Notes: generated from the letters alone by a model not told the origin. 38,027 nt of DNA from Tumebacillus flagellatus (GCF_000714935.1 NZ_JMIR01000051.1:1-38027), one strand, 5' to 3'. Shown: positions 15,419 to 23,101, counted from the first letter of the stretch. Translations and numbers: made by a program.

Positions 15419-16753
15419 TTGACCGTCGCATTTAAACTGCCGGATGTCGGCGAAGGCATCCACGAAGCGGAGATCGTCCGCTGGCTGGTCAACGTCGGCG
15501 ACTCCGTTCGGGAGTTCGACCCGATCGTCGAGGTCCAAACGGACAAAGCGCTCGTCGAGCTTCCCGCTCCGACGACCGGCACGATTTTGGAAATCAAAGC
15601 GGAGGCCGGGCATCTCGCGCATGTGGGCGATGTGATCGTGGTCTTCGGAAACCCAGGCGAGGCGGCGGCAGAAGCGCCGTCTGCAAACACGGGAACTGCC
15701 GAAGCGTACGTTTCGGCGGCGTCGGGTACGGCCGCTTCTGCAACTGCCGCGGCTGTTTCCGCTCCGCAGAGTTCGGCTTCCGTTTCTCACCCGGCGGGGC
15801 GTCCGCTCGCAACTCCCGCCACGCGCAAACTGGCGCGTGAATTGAGCGTCGATTTGAAGCTCGTGCCGGGCACGGGCAAAGCGGGGCGCATCACGAAAGA
15901 AGACGTGCAGCGATTCCATGCGGACGGGGCTTCTGGTTCTGTTTCGGCCGCTCCGGCAGCTGACGAGTCTCCGTCTGTCGCGACCGCTCCTGCTGCGAAG
16001 ACCGTCGCTCCGACTCCCGCCCCCGCGCCGTTAACGCCGGGAGCGCCGGGCACGGAAGAGCGCGTTGCGCTGCGCGGATTGCGCCGCACGATCGCTCAGC
16101 GCATGGTGCACTCGGCGTTTACGGCGCCGCACGTCACCGCGTTTGACGATGTGGACATGACGGAGTTGATTCAGTACCGCAAGCGGGCAAACGAAGTGCT
16201 CGCCGACCGCAACATCAAGCTCACTTACCTGCCGTTTCTCCTGAAAGCGCTGGTTTCGGCGCTCAAAGCGTTCCCGTACCTCAACGCGCACATGGACGAC
16301 GCCGCCGGTGAGATCGTGTTGAAAAAAGACTACAACCTCGGCATCGCCGTCGACACGCCGGACGGTCTGCTCGTGCCGGTCGTCAAGCACGTCGACCGCA
16401 AGAGCATCCTCGACTTGGCGGCGGAGATCAAAACGCTCGTCGACAAAACGCAATCCCGCACGCTCGACGTGTCGGAGATGAAGGGCGGGACGTTCACGAT
16501 TTCGAACATGGGCCCGATCGGCGGGCTGTTTGCCACCCCGATTCTGAATTACCCGGAAGTCGGCATTCTCGGCATCCACAAAATCGAGGAAAAACCGGTC
16601 GTGCGCAACGGCGAGATCGTCATCCGCTCGATGATGAACCTCTCGCTTTCGTTTGACCACCGCGTCATCGACGGCGCAACGGCGGTGCGTTTTATGAATC
16701 ACATGAAGCGCCTGCTGGAAAACCCGAACCTCATGTTCTTGGAGATGAACTGA
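15419..16753 (+). CDS. 2-oxoacid dehydrogenase E2, dihydrolipoyl acyltransferase
   Basis: 444 residues from TTG 15419, eight bases after AGGAGGT. Lipoyl domain at 1-80 with lipoyl-lysine Lys43 in VQTDKALVE; Ala/Ser-rich linker; E3/E1-binding domain at about 128-165 (PATRKLARELSVDL, GRITKEDV); second Ala/Pro linker; catalytic domain about 210-444 with SFDHRVIDG (His414, Asp418). One lipoyl domain only. Transfers the acyl group from E1 to CoA; with phenylpyruvate the product would be phenylacetyl-CoA. Length and domain order are those of BkdB/PdhC. Confidence 0.9.
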   Translation: MTVAFKLPDVGEGIHEAEIVRWLVNVGDSVREFDPIVEVQTDKALVELPAPTTGTILEIKAEAGHLAHVGDVIVVFGNPGEAAAEAPSANTGTAEAYVSAASGTAASATAAAVSAPQSSASVSHPAGRPLATPATRKLARELSVDLKLVPGTGKAGRITKEDVQRFHADGASGSVSAAPAADESPSVATAPAAKTVAPTPAPAPLTPGAPGTEERVALRGLRRTIAQRMVHSAFTAPHVTAFDDVDMTELIQYRKRANEVLADRNIKLTYLPFLLKALVSALKAFPYLNAHMDDAAGEIVLKKDYNLGIAVDTPDGLLVPVVKHVDRKSILDLAAEIKTLVDKTQSRTLDVSEMKGGTFTISNMGPIGGLFATPILNYPEVGILGIHKIEEKPVVRNGEIVIRSMMNLSLSFDHRVIDGATAVRFMNHMKRLLENPNLMFLEMN

Positions 16754-16754
16754 C

Positions 16755-18173
16755 ATGGTAGTCGGAGATATCGCAGTAGAAACGGAAGTTGTCGTCATCG
16801 GCGGCGGACCCGGCGGGTACGTGGCCGCCATCCGCGCCGCGCAACTCGGCAAAGACGTGACGTTGATCGACAAAGACACTGTCGGCGGCGTCTGCCTCAA
16901 TCGGGGATGCATCCCGTCCAAAGCGCTGATCCACGCCGCGAAAACGGCGTCGTCCGCACGCAAAGCGGATGTGATGGGGATCAAAGTGAGCGGCGTGGAA
17001 GTTGACATGGAGCAAGTGCAAGTTTGGAAGGGCGGCGTCGTGCAAAAACTGACCGGAGGCGTCTCGTCCTTGCTGAAAGCAAACGGCGTCCACGTCGTCT
17101 CCGGCAACGCCGTGATCATGGCGGACAACCGCATCGGCGTGGAGACGGCGAAGGGGATGGAGTATTTCAAGTTTGAGCACTGCATCCTCGCCACCGGCTC
17201 CCGTCCGGTGCAGCTTCCGGCGTTTCCGTTTGACGGCGAGTACATCCTCTCGTCGACGGAAGCGTTGACGCTGACCGAAGTTCCGTCGTCGCTGCTGGTG
17301 CTCGGCGGCGGGTACATCGGCCTGGAATTGGGCACGGCGTATGCGAAACTCGGCAGTCAGGTCACCGTGATTGAGATGGGGCCGAACCTGCTGCCGGGCG
17401 TTGACCCGGCGCTGGTGCAGATCGTCAAGAAAAACCTCAAGAAGCTCGGCGTCGAGATTCTCACCCAAGCGGCGGCGTCGAAGTATGAAGTGCGCGAAGG
17501 AAAACTGCAGGTCACCGTGGACGTGCAAGGCCAAGAGCAAGTCCTGCGCGCAGACAAGATGCTCGTCACCGTCGGCCGCCGTCCGAACACGGAAGAACTC
17601 GGCTTGGAGCAGGTGGGCTTGCAGCCCGATGCACGCGGGTTCTTGGAGACGGACGCGCAGATGCGCACGCAGCATCCGAACATCTATGCGATCGGCGACA
17701 TCACGCACGGCCCGATGCTCGCTCACAAAGCGAGCAAGGAAGGCATCGTCGCGGCGGAAGCGATTGCCGGGCATCAAAGCGCGATGGACCCGGTGGGCAT
17801 TCCGGCTGTGATCTTCACCGACCCGGAGATTGCGACGGTCGGCTTGAGCGAGTCGCAAGCGAAGGAGCAGGGAGTGCGCGTGGTGACGGGCAAGTTCCCG
17901 TTTGCCGCAAACGGACGGGCTTTGACCACGAACGACGGAGACGGGTTCTGCACCGTCGTGGCGGAAGCACAGACGGGCGTCGTGCTCGGCGTGCACATCG
18001 TGGGGCCGGAAGCGTCGACGTTGATCGGTGAAGCGACGCTGGCGTTGGAGATGGGCGCGACGCTGGAGGACTTCCACTTGACCGTGCATCCGCACCCGAC
18101 GTTGACGGAAGTGCTGATGGAAGCGGCAGCCGATGCAGACGGCGTGGCGGTGCACATCGCCAAGCGTCGATAG
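16755..18173 (+). CDS. lpdA: Dihydrolipoyl dehydrogenase (E3)
   Basis: 472 residues, starting one base after the E2 stop. FAD motif GGGPGGYVAAIRAAQLG at 16-32, redox-active disulfide GGVCLNRGCIP (Cys47, Cys52), NAD motif LGGGYIGLELG, second FAD motif IYAIGDIT, and the partner-subunit catalytic pair HPHPTLTE (His447, Glu452). Reoxidises the E2 dihydrolipoyl group with NAD+. Last gene of the operon; a very strong terminator follows within 30 bases. Confidence 0.95.
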   Translation: MVVGDIAVETEVVVIGGGPGGYVAAIRAAQLGKDVTLIDKDTVGGVCLNRGCIPSKALIHAAKTASSARKADVMGIKVSGVEVDMEQVQVWKGGVVQKLTGGVSSLLKANGVHVVSGNAVIMADNRIGVETAKGMEYFKFEHCILATGSRPVQLPAFPFDGEYILSSTEALTLTEVPSSLLVLGGGYIGLELGTAYAKLGSQVTVIEMGPNLLPGVDPALVQIVKKNLKKLGVEILTQAAASKYEVREGKLQVTVDVQGQEQVLRADKMLVTVGRRPNTEELGLEQVGLQPDARGFLETDAQMRTQHPNIYAIGDITHGPMLAHKASKEGIVAAEAIAGHQSAMDPVGIPAVIFTDPEIATVGLSESQAKEQGVRVVTGKFPFAANGRALTTNDGDGFCTVVAEAQTGVVLGVHIVGPEASTLIGEATLALEMGATLEDFHLTVHPHPTLTEVLMEAAADADGVAVHIAKRR

Positions 18174-18203
18174 TGGCAACTGGATACAAGCACGTATCAA
18201 AAA

Positions 18204-18256
18204 AATACACCCTGACCGAATGCCACCTGCAATCGGTCAGGGTGTATTCGTTTTTT
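18204..18256 (+). terminator. Operon terminator
   Basis: A 16-bp perfect stem, AATACACCCTGACCGA (18204-18219) with TCGGTCAGGGTGTATT (18233-18248), 13-nt loop, then CGTTTTTT. It closes the catabolic operon. Confidence 0.95.
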
Positions 18257-18360
18257 GGTGAAGCGGACAAGGGAAAATTGACTGGATCGAGAATCCCGGA
18301 GAAGGAAACTGATCATACGGGGAACGGACGTGCGAAGGAAATTCGAATGTGAAATAGAGG

Positions 18361-18855
18361 TTATTTCTTGCGGCCTTTGCGCAGCTTGCGGATTTGCATC
18401 TCGTGTTTCTGAACCATCCATTTGATCTTGACGACTTCTTCGGCGAGATCCATGAATTCGCCCTTGGTAACCATCTCCGCGCGCATGGAGCGGATTTCGC
18501 CGATCAAAATGTCAAACTTCCCATCAATCCGGGCCTCCATCGACTGCATATCCCCACGGAGTTGAGAGCCCATCTCCTGAATCTCCCCGCGAAGGCGACC
18601 TTCCGTTTCTTGAATCTCCCCGCGAAGACGACCTTCCGTTTCTTGAATCTCCCCGCGAAGACGACCCTCCGTTTCTTGAATCTCCCCGCGAAGACGACCC
18701 TCCGTTTCTTGAATCTCCCCGCGAAGACGACTTTCCGTTTCTTGAATTTCTCCGCGAAGGCGACCTTCCGTTTCTTGAATCTCCCCGTGCAGATGCCCTT
18801 CCAGAGTGTCGCAGCGTTCCATGACGGCGCGGAACATGACGGCGTTGTCACTCAT
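18361..18855 (-). CDS. Hendecad-repeat coiled-coil protein
   Basis: 164 residues. After MSDNAVMFRAVMERCDTLEG come seven to eight consecutive 11-residue units of consensus RGEIQETEGRL, then a divergent helical tail ending in a Lys/Arg cluster (RKLRKGRKK). Hydrophobic I, L spacing of 11 predicts a right-handed coiled coil, so an extended oligomeric rod with a basic tip is likely. RBS AGGAGGTGA precedes ATG 18855. No signal peptide or membrane segment. Similar repeat proteins occur in Firmicutes without defined function; a nucleoid, cytoskeletal or phage-type role cannot be told apart here. Confidence 0.8.
   Translation of the reverse strand: MSDNAVMFRAVMERCDTLEGHLHGEIQETEGRLRGEIQETESRLRGEIQETEGRLRGEIQETEGRLRGEIQETEGRLRGEIQETEGRLRGEIQEMGSQLRGDMQSMEARIDGKFDILIGEIRSMRAEMVTKGEFMDLAEEVVKIKWMVQKHEMQIRKLRKGRKK
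18568..18798 (-). repeat. 33-bp tandem repeat (about seven units)
   Basis: Units begin near 18568, 18601, 18634, 18667, 18700, 18733 and 18766, each 33 bp. The central four are nearly identical, differing mostly at one or two third positions, while the outer ones are diverged. The repeat encodes the 11-residue coiled-coil unit in frame. Confidence 0.92.
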
Positions 18856-18909
18856 CGTGTACTCACCTCCTCTCTCGTTGCTATCCCTAGCCTACCAATC
18901 TCCCCCTCC

Positions 18910-19161
18910 TTAAAACAAGCCCCCGCTTTGATCTAAAAACTGCCTCAAAGTTGTTAAAAAAGTCCCGACCCTCCCAGTTCTTTTCTCCTCCCCATGTAAA
19001 TTTGGATTTTGCTTTTTTAGGTATTCGATCTGCGCCTTCAAATACGTATGTTCCTCTTCGTGACTACTGAAGTGTTTCTTGTTCCACCGACCACGGTAAT
19101 CCTCGAAAGACTCTCCGGCATTATGTTTGTTTATCCAGTTTATAATCTGTGTTGAACCCAT
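18910..19161 (-). pseudogene. IS3-family transposase OrfA remnant
   Basis: 83-residue frame. INWINKHNAGESFEDYRGRW and EEEHTYLKAQIEYLKKQNPN match the middle and the leucine-zipper end of IS3/IS150-type OrfA proteins. The N-terminal helix-turn-helix is truncated, and the tail after NLHGEEK (GRVGTFLTTLRQF) is unrelated. No OrfB, no DDE domain and no recognisable terminal inverted repeats are nearby, so it is a dead fragment. Confidence 0.7.
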
Positions 19162-19181
19162 GATACCATGGGTTCTTTTTT
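19154..19181 (+). terminator. Orphan hairpin with T run at the edge of the IS remnant
   Basis: GAACCCATG (19154-19162), loop ATAC, CATGGGTTC (19167-19175), then six T. It has plus-strand terminator form but no plus-strand gene lies upstream; it overlaps the first codons of the minus-strand IS remnant. Confidence 0.6.
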
Positions 19182-19230
19182 CACTGTCTACCGTAAGGGG
19201 ATAATACCATGCCCGCCAGTCCTTTTTTCT

Positions 19231-19992
19231 TTACTTTCGACCCGCCAAGAAGAGAAACAGCGGAATCCGTGCCCGCCGCAAGTACTCCCCTTCCGAATCA
19301 AAGCGCTCGCGCACCGGTTTGGACTCCCGCAGAGACTCCACCGTAAACCCGGCTGCCTGCACCAGCGCGAAGTACTCCTCGATCGTGCGATGGTACTTCA
19401 CCACTTCGCCCCCCAGCCACGGCTGTTGGCGCGGCCCGCTGAGGAAGTAGTCGTCGACGATCCAACTCCCGCGCCGCGCGCTCTCTTCCAAACTCGCCGA
19501 GCAACTGAGGATCGCCGGATGCTCTACGGAGAACACCAAGCGCCCGCCGGGAGCCAAGAGTTCCCGCACTCGATGCAGCACCGCCGCCAAGTCCTCCAGA
19601 TAGTGCAGCGCCAGCCGCGACACGACCAGATCAAATTGCCCCGGTGCAAACTCCAAGTTTCGAATGTCTTGGTGTACCACCTCGATCCGTCCCGCCGGAG
19701 CTTCCTCCTGATACAGTCCCGATTCCCGAAGCAGCTCCCGCGCTTTTTCCACCATCTTGGCCGAGCCGTCCACGCCGACGTAAGAAGCGGCGCCGCGAGC
19801 GAGCAGTTCCACGCCGCACGACGCATCGCCGCACCCGAGGTCGAGCACCCGCAAGCCCCTCACATCACCGACCAACTCTGTAAAAACCGGCCCTTCCAAC
19901 ACCGCGTTGGCGCTCTCTTTGCGGACCCGGCGCTTCCAATACTCTGCGAAAATCTTCGGATCCTCATAAAATTCCGAACCTTGATAGACCAC
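19231..19992 (-). CDS. Class I SAM-dependent methyltransferase
   Basis: 253 residues from GTG 19992, preceded by AGGAG and by a promoter that lies downstream of the longer open frame's first ATG, so the 35 extra codons are not used. Motif I is VLDLGCGDASCG near residue 48, motif II DGSAKM, then VVHQDIRNLEF and FDLVVSRLALHYLED, the usual order for small-molecule methyltransferases of the UbiE/BioC type. Substrate cannot be deduced. A tiny frame with a good ribosome site (MLQCLPIEREE) ends at this gene's ribosome site and might be a leader peptide if a more distal promoter is used. Confidence 0.85.
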   Translation of the reverse strand: MVYQGSEFYEDPKIFAEYWKRRVRKESANAVLEGPVFTELVGDVRGLRVLDLGCGDASCGVELLARGAASYVGVDGSAKMVEKARELLRESGLYQEEAPAGRIEVVHQDIRNLEFAPGQFDLVVSRLALHYLEDLAAVLHRVRELLAPGGRLVFSVEHPAILSCSASLEESARRGSWIVDDYFLSGPRQQPWLGGEVVKYHRTIEEYFALVQAAGFTVESLRESKPVRERFDSEGEYLRRARIPLFLFLAGRK

Positions 19993-20025
19993 GCCGCCGT
20001 CACTCCTCTCTCTCAATCGGCAAAC

Positions 20026-20055
20026 ATTGTAACATAGAATCTCCTTTTTTATCCA
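20026..20055 (-). promoter_or_regulatory. Candidate promoter of the methyltransferase gene
   Basis: Minus strand extended -10 TGtTACAAT (hexamer 20026-20031) with TGGATA at 20050-20055, 18-bp spacer. Confidence 0.45.
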
Positions 20056-20131
20056 GTAGGTACGTTTCCCCCCGCGAAGGGCAGGATGATGATACACTAG
20101 GATCTGGGCGAAGGATCATGACGCCGTCGCC

Positions 20132-20371
20132 TTAGCAAAAGGGGAAGATCGGGTTTGCAAACCAAGGAGTACGAAGCGGACGCTGAAGAAGATCTTTTTG
20201 CACAACAACAACCATTTCGAATCCATTCTCGGCATACGGTTGATCGACCTGTTTGTCGATTGGGATTTCGAGCGTGACAAGTCGGTTTTTCTCTTTCTCT
20301 TGAAGCCGACCGACCCAGTGAAACAGCCCGAGCGGCAATGAGACGGACCCGATGTTTCGGGAGCCGGACAT
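20132..20371 (-). CDS. Hypothetical small protein, possibly truncated
   Basis: 79 residues with natural composition (for example VTLEIPIDKQVDQPYAENG and EMVVVVQKDLLQRP). The frame stays open 17 codons upstream of ATG 20371, across a hairpin, to a TAG, but has no ribosome site or start there, so the N-terminus may be lost. No family recognised. It is divergent from the histidine-kinase-like fragment at 20392. Confidence 0.35.
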   Translation of the reverse strand: MSGSRNIGSVSLPLGLFHWVGRLQEKEKNRLVTLEIPIDKQVDQPYAENGFEMVVVVQKDLLQRPLRTPWFANPIFPFC

Positions 20372-20418
20372 GAGCTCAAACGAATGTCCCTGTGAAAGGG
20401 GGATATCCGTTTGAGCTC
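20372..20418. repeat. Large hairpin between two divergent orphan frames
   Basis: Outer arms GAGCTCAAACG (20372-20382) and CGTTTGAGCTC (20408-20418) are perfect; inner bases ATGTCCC/GGGGGATAT continue the pairing. A TATATATTTT stretch follows on the plus strand, so it might terminate plus-strand transcription. Confidence 0.6.
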
Positions 20419-20745
20419 TATATATTTTCTAAACAAAGGGAGCCGATCGCGCTCAACAAACGCTTCACCGTGGATCGCGATTCGGAAGACGCTCTGTTCC
20501 TCCAAGGCGACCCGCTCCTGCTCGAACGACTGATGATCCACCTGATCTCCCAAGCGCTTCTCCATACGCCCGCCGAGGAGACCGTCCTGCTGAAGGCGCG
20601 CCGTGAAAAGTGGGGGATCTTTCTGGAGGTGCACGGGTATGAATCGGGCGATCAACTCTTCGAAACACACCGCCTCGTGGAAGCGGTCGGCGGACACCTG
20701 CGCGTCGAAAGCAACACCGCGTGGATCGGACTGCCGCTTGATTGA
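20392..20745 (+). CDS. Degenerate histidine-kinase ATPase-domain fragment
   Basis: 117 residues from GTG 20392, which has no ribosome site. QGDPLLLERLMIHLISQALLHTP resembles the N-box region of sensor kinases, but the ATP-binding Asn is Gln; LEVHGYESGD stands where the G1 box should be, and RLVEAVGGHLRVES resembles the end of the domain. No dimerisation domain, phospho-His or sensor region is present. Probably the 3' remnant of a kinase gene or an orphan GHKL-like protein. A strong terminator follows. Confidence 0.45.
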   Translation: MKGGYPFELYIFSKQREPIALNKRFTVDRDSEDALFLQGDPLLLERLMIHLISQALLHTPAEETVLLKARREKWGIFLEVHGYESGDQLFETHRLVEAVGGHLRVESNTAWIGLPLD

Positions 20746-20764
20746 CCCCACTCTTTTTCGCTCC

Positions 20765-20810
20765 AAAAAAGCCCTGGCTCGCAACTTCACCGGCGAGCCA
20801 GGGCTTTTTT
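20765..20810. terminator. Bidirectional terminator
   Basis: An 18-bp perfect stem, AAAAAAGCCCTGGCTCGC (20765-20782) with its complement at 20793-20810. Flanked by A and T runs, it separates the kinase fragment from the convergent MFS gene, whose stop codon touches the stem. Confidence 0.95.
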
Positions 20811-22002
20811 ACATGGCATGAGGGACTTTCTCTTCCGTTCGAATTTTCTGCGGGCCGCCCCTGCGAAACGCGAACGACAGGGCGACAAACAGCGCCAGCA
20901 TTCCGCCGAGCACGTAGAACATCAAACCCGGCATGCTGGTGCCGAGGAAGTACCCGTTGACGCTGGGGGCGACGAGGTTGGCGATCCCGAACATGATCGA
21001 AGCGATCGCGCCTGCCGTCGAAATCAAACCAGGAGCCAGGATGTCGGCGGCAAAGGCGAGACCGAGGGTGTAAAACGACCCGACGAACGCTCCGGCGAGC
21101 GCCAAGAGGATCATCATCGCCCAGACTTGCGAACTCACCAACGGCAACAGCAAGAAGCAACCGGCGCCGACGGCGGCGCAGAGCACCATGACTTTTTTGC
21201 GTCCGGCGCGGTCCGACCAGCGCCCGAGCGGCATCTGCAGCACGAGCGAGCCGACGACGAACGACGGCAAGAGGATCGACACCCAATCGAGCGACAGGCC
21301 GGAGCGCACCGCGTACACCGGGAAGTTGACGTTGAGCGACGATTCCATGTAGCCGTACAGGAACGGCGGAATCAACGCCAGCCAACTGAGGCGCAAGACG
21401 TCGAGGTAGCGGTTGTTTCGGCTTTCCGTTTGCTCCACCGTTTCCGGATAGGCGTTCTTGAGCGGAATCAGCATGAGGAACGCGGCCGCGTAAAACACCG
21501 AAATCGCGAGGAACGGAGCCCAGATTCCGTAGTCGACCAACAGCATGCCGAGCGGCCCGAATGAGAAGCCGGCGCTGTACGCAAACCCGTAGATCGACAA
21601 GTAGCGGCCGCGCCGCTCCACAGGAGCGATCGCGTTCACCCACAACTGCGCCGAGTAGTGCAGCGCCATGTCGCCGATTCCAAGCAACAGCCGGAGCACA
21701 AACCAGATCGCAAACCCGCGAAACACCGGCAAGAGCAGAGAGGACGCACTTACGAGCGTGAGTCCGAGCAAGATCGTCGTGCGGTACCCGAACTTGCGCA
21801 GCGGAATCTCCATCAGCGGCGAGACGAGGAGGATGCCGATGTACAGCGCCGCCGCATTGACCCCGTTGGCGACCGTGGAGACGCCGGACTTCTCCAGCAA
21901 GACGCTTAGCAACGGCAGCGTCAGCCCTTGGCTCATCCCGGCGATGGCGACGACGAGCAACAGCGTGACAAAAACATAGCGATGCGAACGAGTCTTTTTC
22001 AT
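20809..22002 (-). CDS. MFS transporter, paralogue of the one at 319-1479
   Basis: 397 residues from ATG 22002 (AAAGGA 12 bases upstream); a longer frame to 22068 would begin inside the promoter region. Twelve hydrophobic segments; central loop LGRWSDRAGRKK is the motif-A equivalent; opening AGMSQGLTLPLLSVLLE and segment-4 FVLRLLLGIG match the first MFS protein of the window. Likely an efflux pump of the cytoplasmic membrane with unknown substrate. Own promoter upstream and bidirectional terminator downstream make it monocistronic. Confidence 0.9.
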   Translation of the reverse strand: MKKTRSHRYVFVTLLLVVAIAGMSQGLTLPLLSVLLEKSGVSTVANGVNAAALYIGILLVSPLMEIPLRKFGYRTTILLGLTLVSASSLLLPVFRGFAIWFVLRLLLGIGDMALHYSAQLWVNAIAPVERRGRYLSIYGFAYSAGFSFGPLGMLLVDYGIWAPFLAISVFYAAAFLMLIPLKNAYPETVEQTESRNNRYLDVLRLSWLALIPPFLYGYMESSLNVNFPVYAVRSGLSLDWVSILLPSFVVGSLVLQMPLGRWSDRAGRKKVMVLCAAVGAGCFLLLPLVSSQVWAMMILLALAGAFVGSFYTLGLAFAADILAPGLISTAGAIASIMFGIANLVAPSVNGYFLGTSMPGLMFYVLGGMLALFVALSFAFRRGGPQKIRTEEKVPHAM

Positions 22003-22070
22003 GAGAGTACAAATTCCTTTCGATCTGAAAACATGCCGTTTCGCACGTGACACACATTTCTGACACACTC

Positions 22071-22099
22071 ATCATAACGGAAACCAACGGGAGGCTCAA
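22071..22099 (-). promoter_or_regulatory. Candidate promoter of the second MFS gene
   Basis: Minus strand -35 TTGAGC (22094-22099), 17-bp spacer, -10 TATGAT (22071-22076). Start near 22064. Two GTGTGTCA direct repeats lie just downstream of the -10 box. Confidence 0.5.
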
Positions 22100-22150
22100 T
22101 GAGGGAAGTGAAAGAAGCTGCTCTCTCGCCATGCTCGTTTCGTTTGGTGT

Positions 22151-22179
22151 TTGACTTTAGCCCAAGCAAAGAGTAGACT
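22151..22179 (+). promoter_or_regulatory. Promoter of the riboswitch-TerC transcript
   Basis: TTGACT (22151-22156), 17-bp spacer, TAGACT (22174-22179). The start falls near 22186, just at the 5' edge of the aptamer. Confidence 0.65.
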
Positions 22180-22186
22180 TAAACCA

Positions 22187-22350
22187 TCAAAGGGGAGTAG
22201 CTTGCAGGCATTCGTCCGTGCCTGTGACAGCGTTTCGTCATGACGAGGTTCTTCTGTCTCCAGAGAGATCGGAAGCCTCCGGGCGTTGTCAACCAAAGCG
22301 TGTGTAGCGAGACCTTTGCCGATTTCACGGCAGAGGTCTCTTTATTTTTG
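22187..22350 (+). ncRNA. yybP-ykoY (manganese) riboswitch
   Basis: The family signatures are visible in order: AAAGGGGAGTAGC at 22189-22201, a long arm with CAGGCATTC/GTGCCTG, CGTCATGACGAGG, and GCCTCCGGGCGTTGTC at 22275-22290. These form the Mn2+ site in known members. An intrinsic terminator (22309-22350) follows as expression platform. The downstream gene is a TerC-family membrane protein, the usual partner of this class. Expected behaviour: Mn2+ binding prevents termination and turns the gene on. Confidence 0.9.
22309..22350 (+). terminator. Riboswitch-controlled intrinsic terminator
   Basis: GAGACCTTTGCCG (22309-22321) pairs with CGGCAGAGGTCTC (22328-22340), loop ATTTCA, tail TTTATTTTTG. 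Confidence 0.9.
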
Positions 22351-22397
22351 TCTGAAATCGGGAACATTGGAAGTGGAGGACGAGAGGAGGAATCAGG

Positions 22398-23081
22398 ATG
22401 GTTGATTTTCTAATCGGTCTCTTTAGCATCATCATCATCGACTTGGTGGTCAGCGGCGACAACGCGATGGTCATCGCGCTGGCGTCCCGCAACTTGCCGG
22501 ATGACCAGCGAAAGCGCGCGATTCTCTGGGGCACCGTCGGAGCCGTGGTCGTGCGCATTCTCTTGACGGTACTTGCGGTCTATCTGCTGGAGATTCCGCT
22601 CTTGCATGCGCTCGGCGGTCTCTTCCTGATCTGGGTGGCCGTCAAACTGCTTGTCGACAACGTCGGCGGTCACGATGAAGAGGCGCACATCAAGTCGCAC
22701 GCCTCGTTTGGCAAAGCGATCCGCACGATCATCATGGCGGACTTGGTGCTTTCGCTGGACAACATCTTGGCCGTGGCGGCTGCGGGTCGGGGTCACATCG
22801 TGCTCGTGCTGGTCGGGTTGGCGATCTCCATCCCGATCATCGTCTGGGGGTCGAGCTTGATCTTGAAGCTGATGAACCGCTTCCCGATCTTGATCTACGT
22901 CGGGGCTGCCGTCCTTGGCTGGACGGCCGGCACGATGGTGATCTCCGACGAGATGGTCAACGACTTCTTTCACAACAACGCCGTGCTGGATTGGGTCGTG
23001 CCGCTCGTCGTCACCGTCATCGTCGTCGTGCTGGGCAAGTGGCTCGGCGGACGCCAGAAGCAAGTCAAAGCGCACGCGTAG
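22398..23081 (+). CDS. TerC-family membrane protein (MeeF/MeeY-like)
   Basis: 227 residues, about seven hydrophobic segments. Two TerC-type acidic intramembrane motifs: DLVVSGDNAMVIALA near residue 15 and DLVLSLDNILAVAAAG near residue 115; a short His/Asp/Glu loop (GGHDEEAHIKSH) lies between halves. TerC proteins under yybP-ykoY control export manganese; in Bacillus, MeeF and MeeY supply it to secreted enzymes. RBS GAGGAGGAA precedes ATG 22398. Controlled by the riboswitch upstream. No terminator separates it from the small gene at 23170. Confidence 0.88.
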   Translation: MVDFLIGLFSIIIIDLVVSGDNAMVIALASRNLPDDQRKRAILWGTVGAVVVRILLTVLAVYLLEIPLLHALGGLFLIWVAVKLLVDNVGGHDEEAHIKSHASFGKAIRTIIMADLVLSLDNILAVAAAGRGHIVLVLVGLAISIPIIVWGSSLILKLMNRFPILIYVGAAVLGWTAGTMVISDEMVNDFFHNNAVLDWVVPLVVTVIVVVLGKWLGGRQKQVKAHA

Positions 23082-23101
23082 GGGAACGGGAGATCCGTCG
23101 T

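Noticed and set aside
18568-18798. Possible CRISPR array
   Set aside because: Units are contiguous 33-bp repeats without unique spacers and are in frame within a coiled-coil gene; no cas genes nearby.
19168-20037. Plus-strand frame of 289 codons over the methyltransferase
   Set aside because: Pro/Arg/His-rich shadow; the minus strand carries SAM-binding motifs.
20372-20418. Similar peptides (AQT..P..FEL) readable on both strands at the hairpin
   Set aside because: A direct result of the palindromic arms lying in the same codon phase on both strands, not evidence for duplication of a domain.
20993-21564. Plus-strand frame over the second MFS gene
   Set aside because: Arg/Gln/His-rich antisense shadow with no ribosome site.
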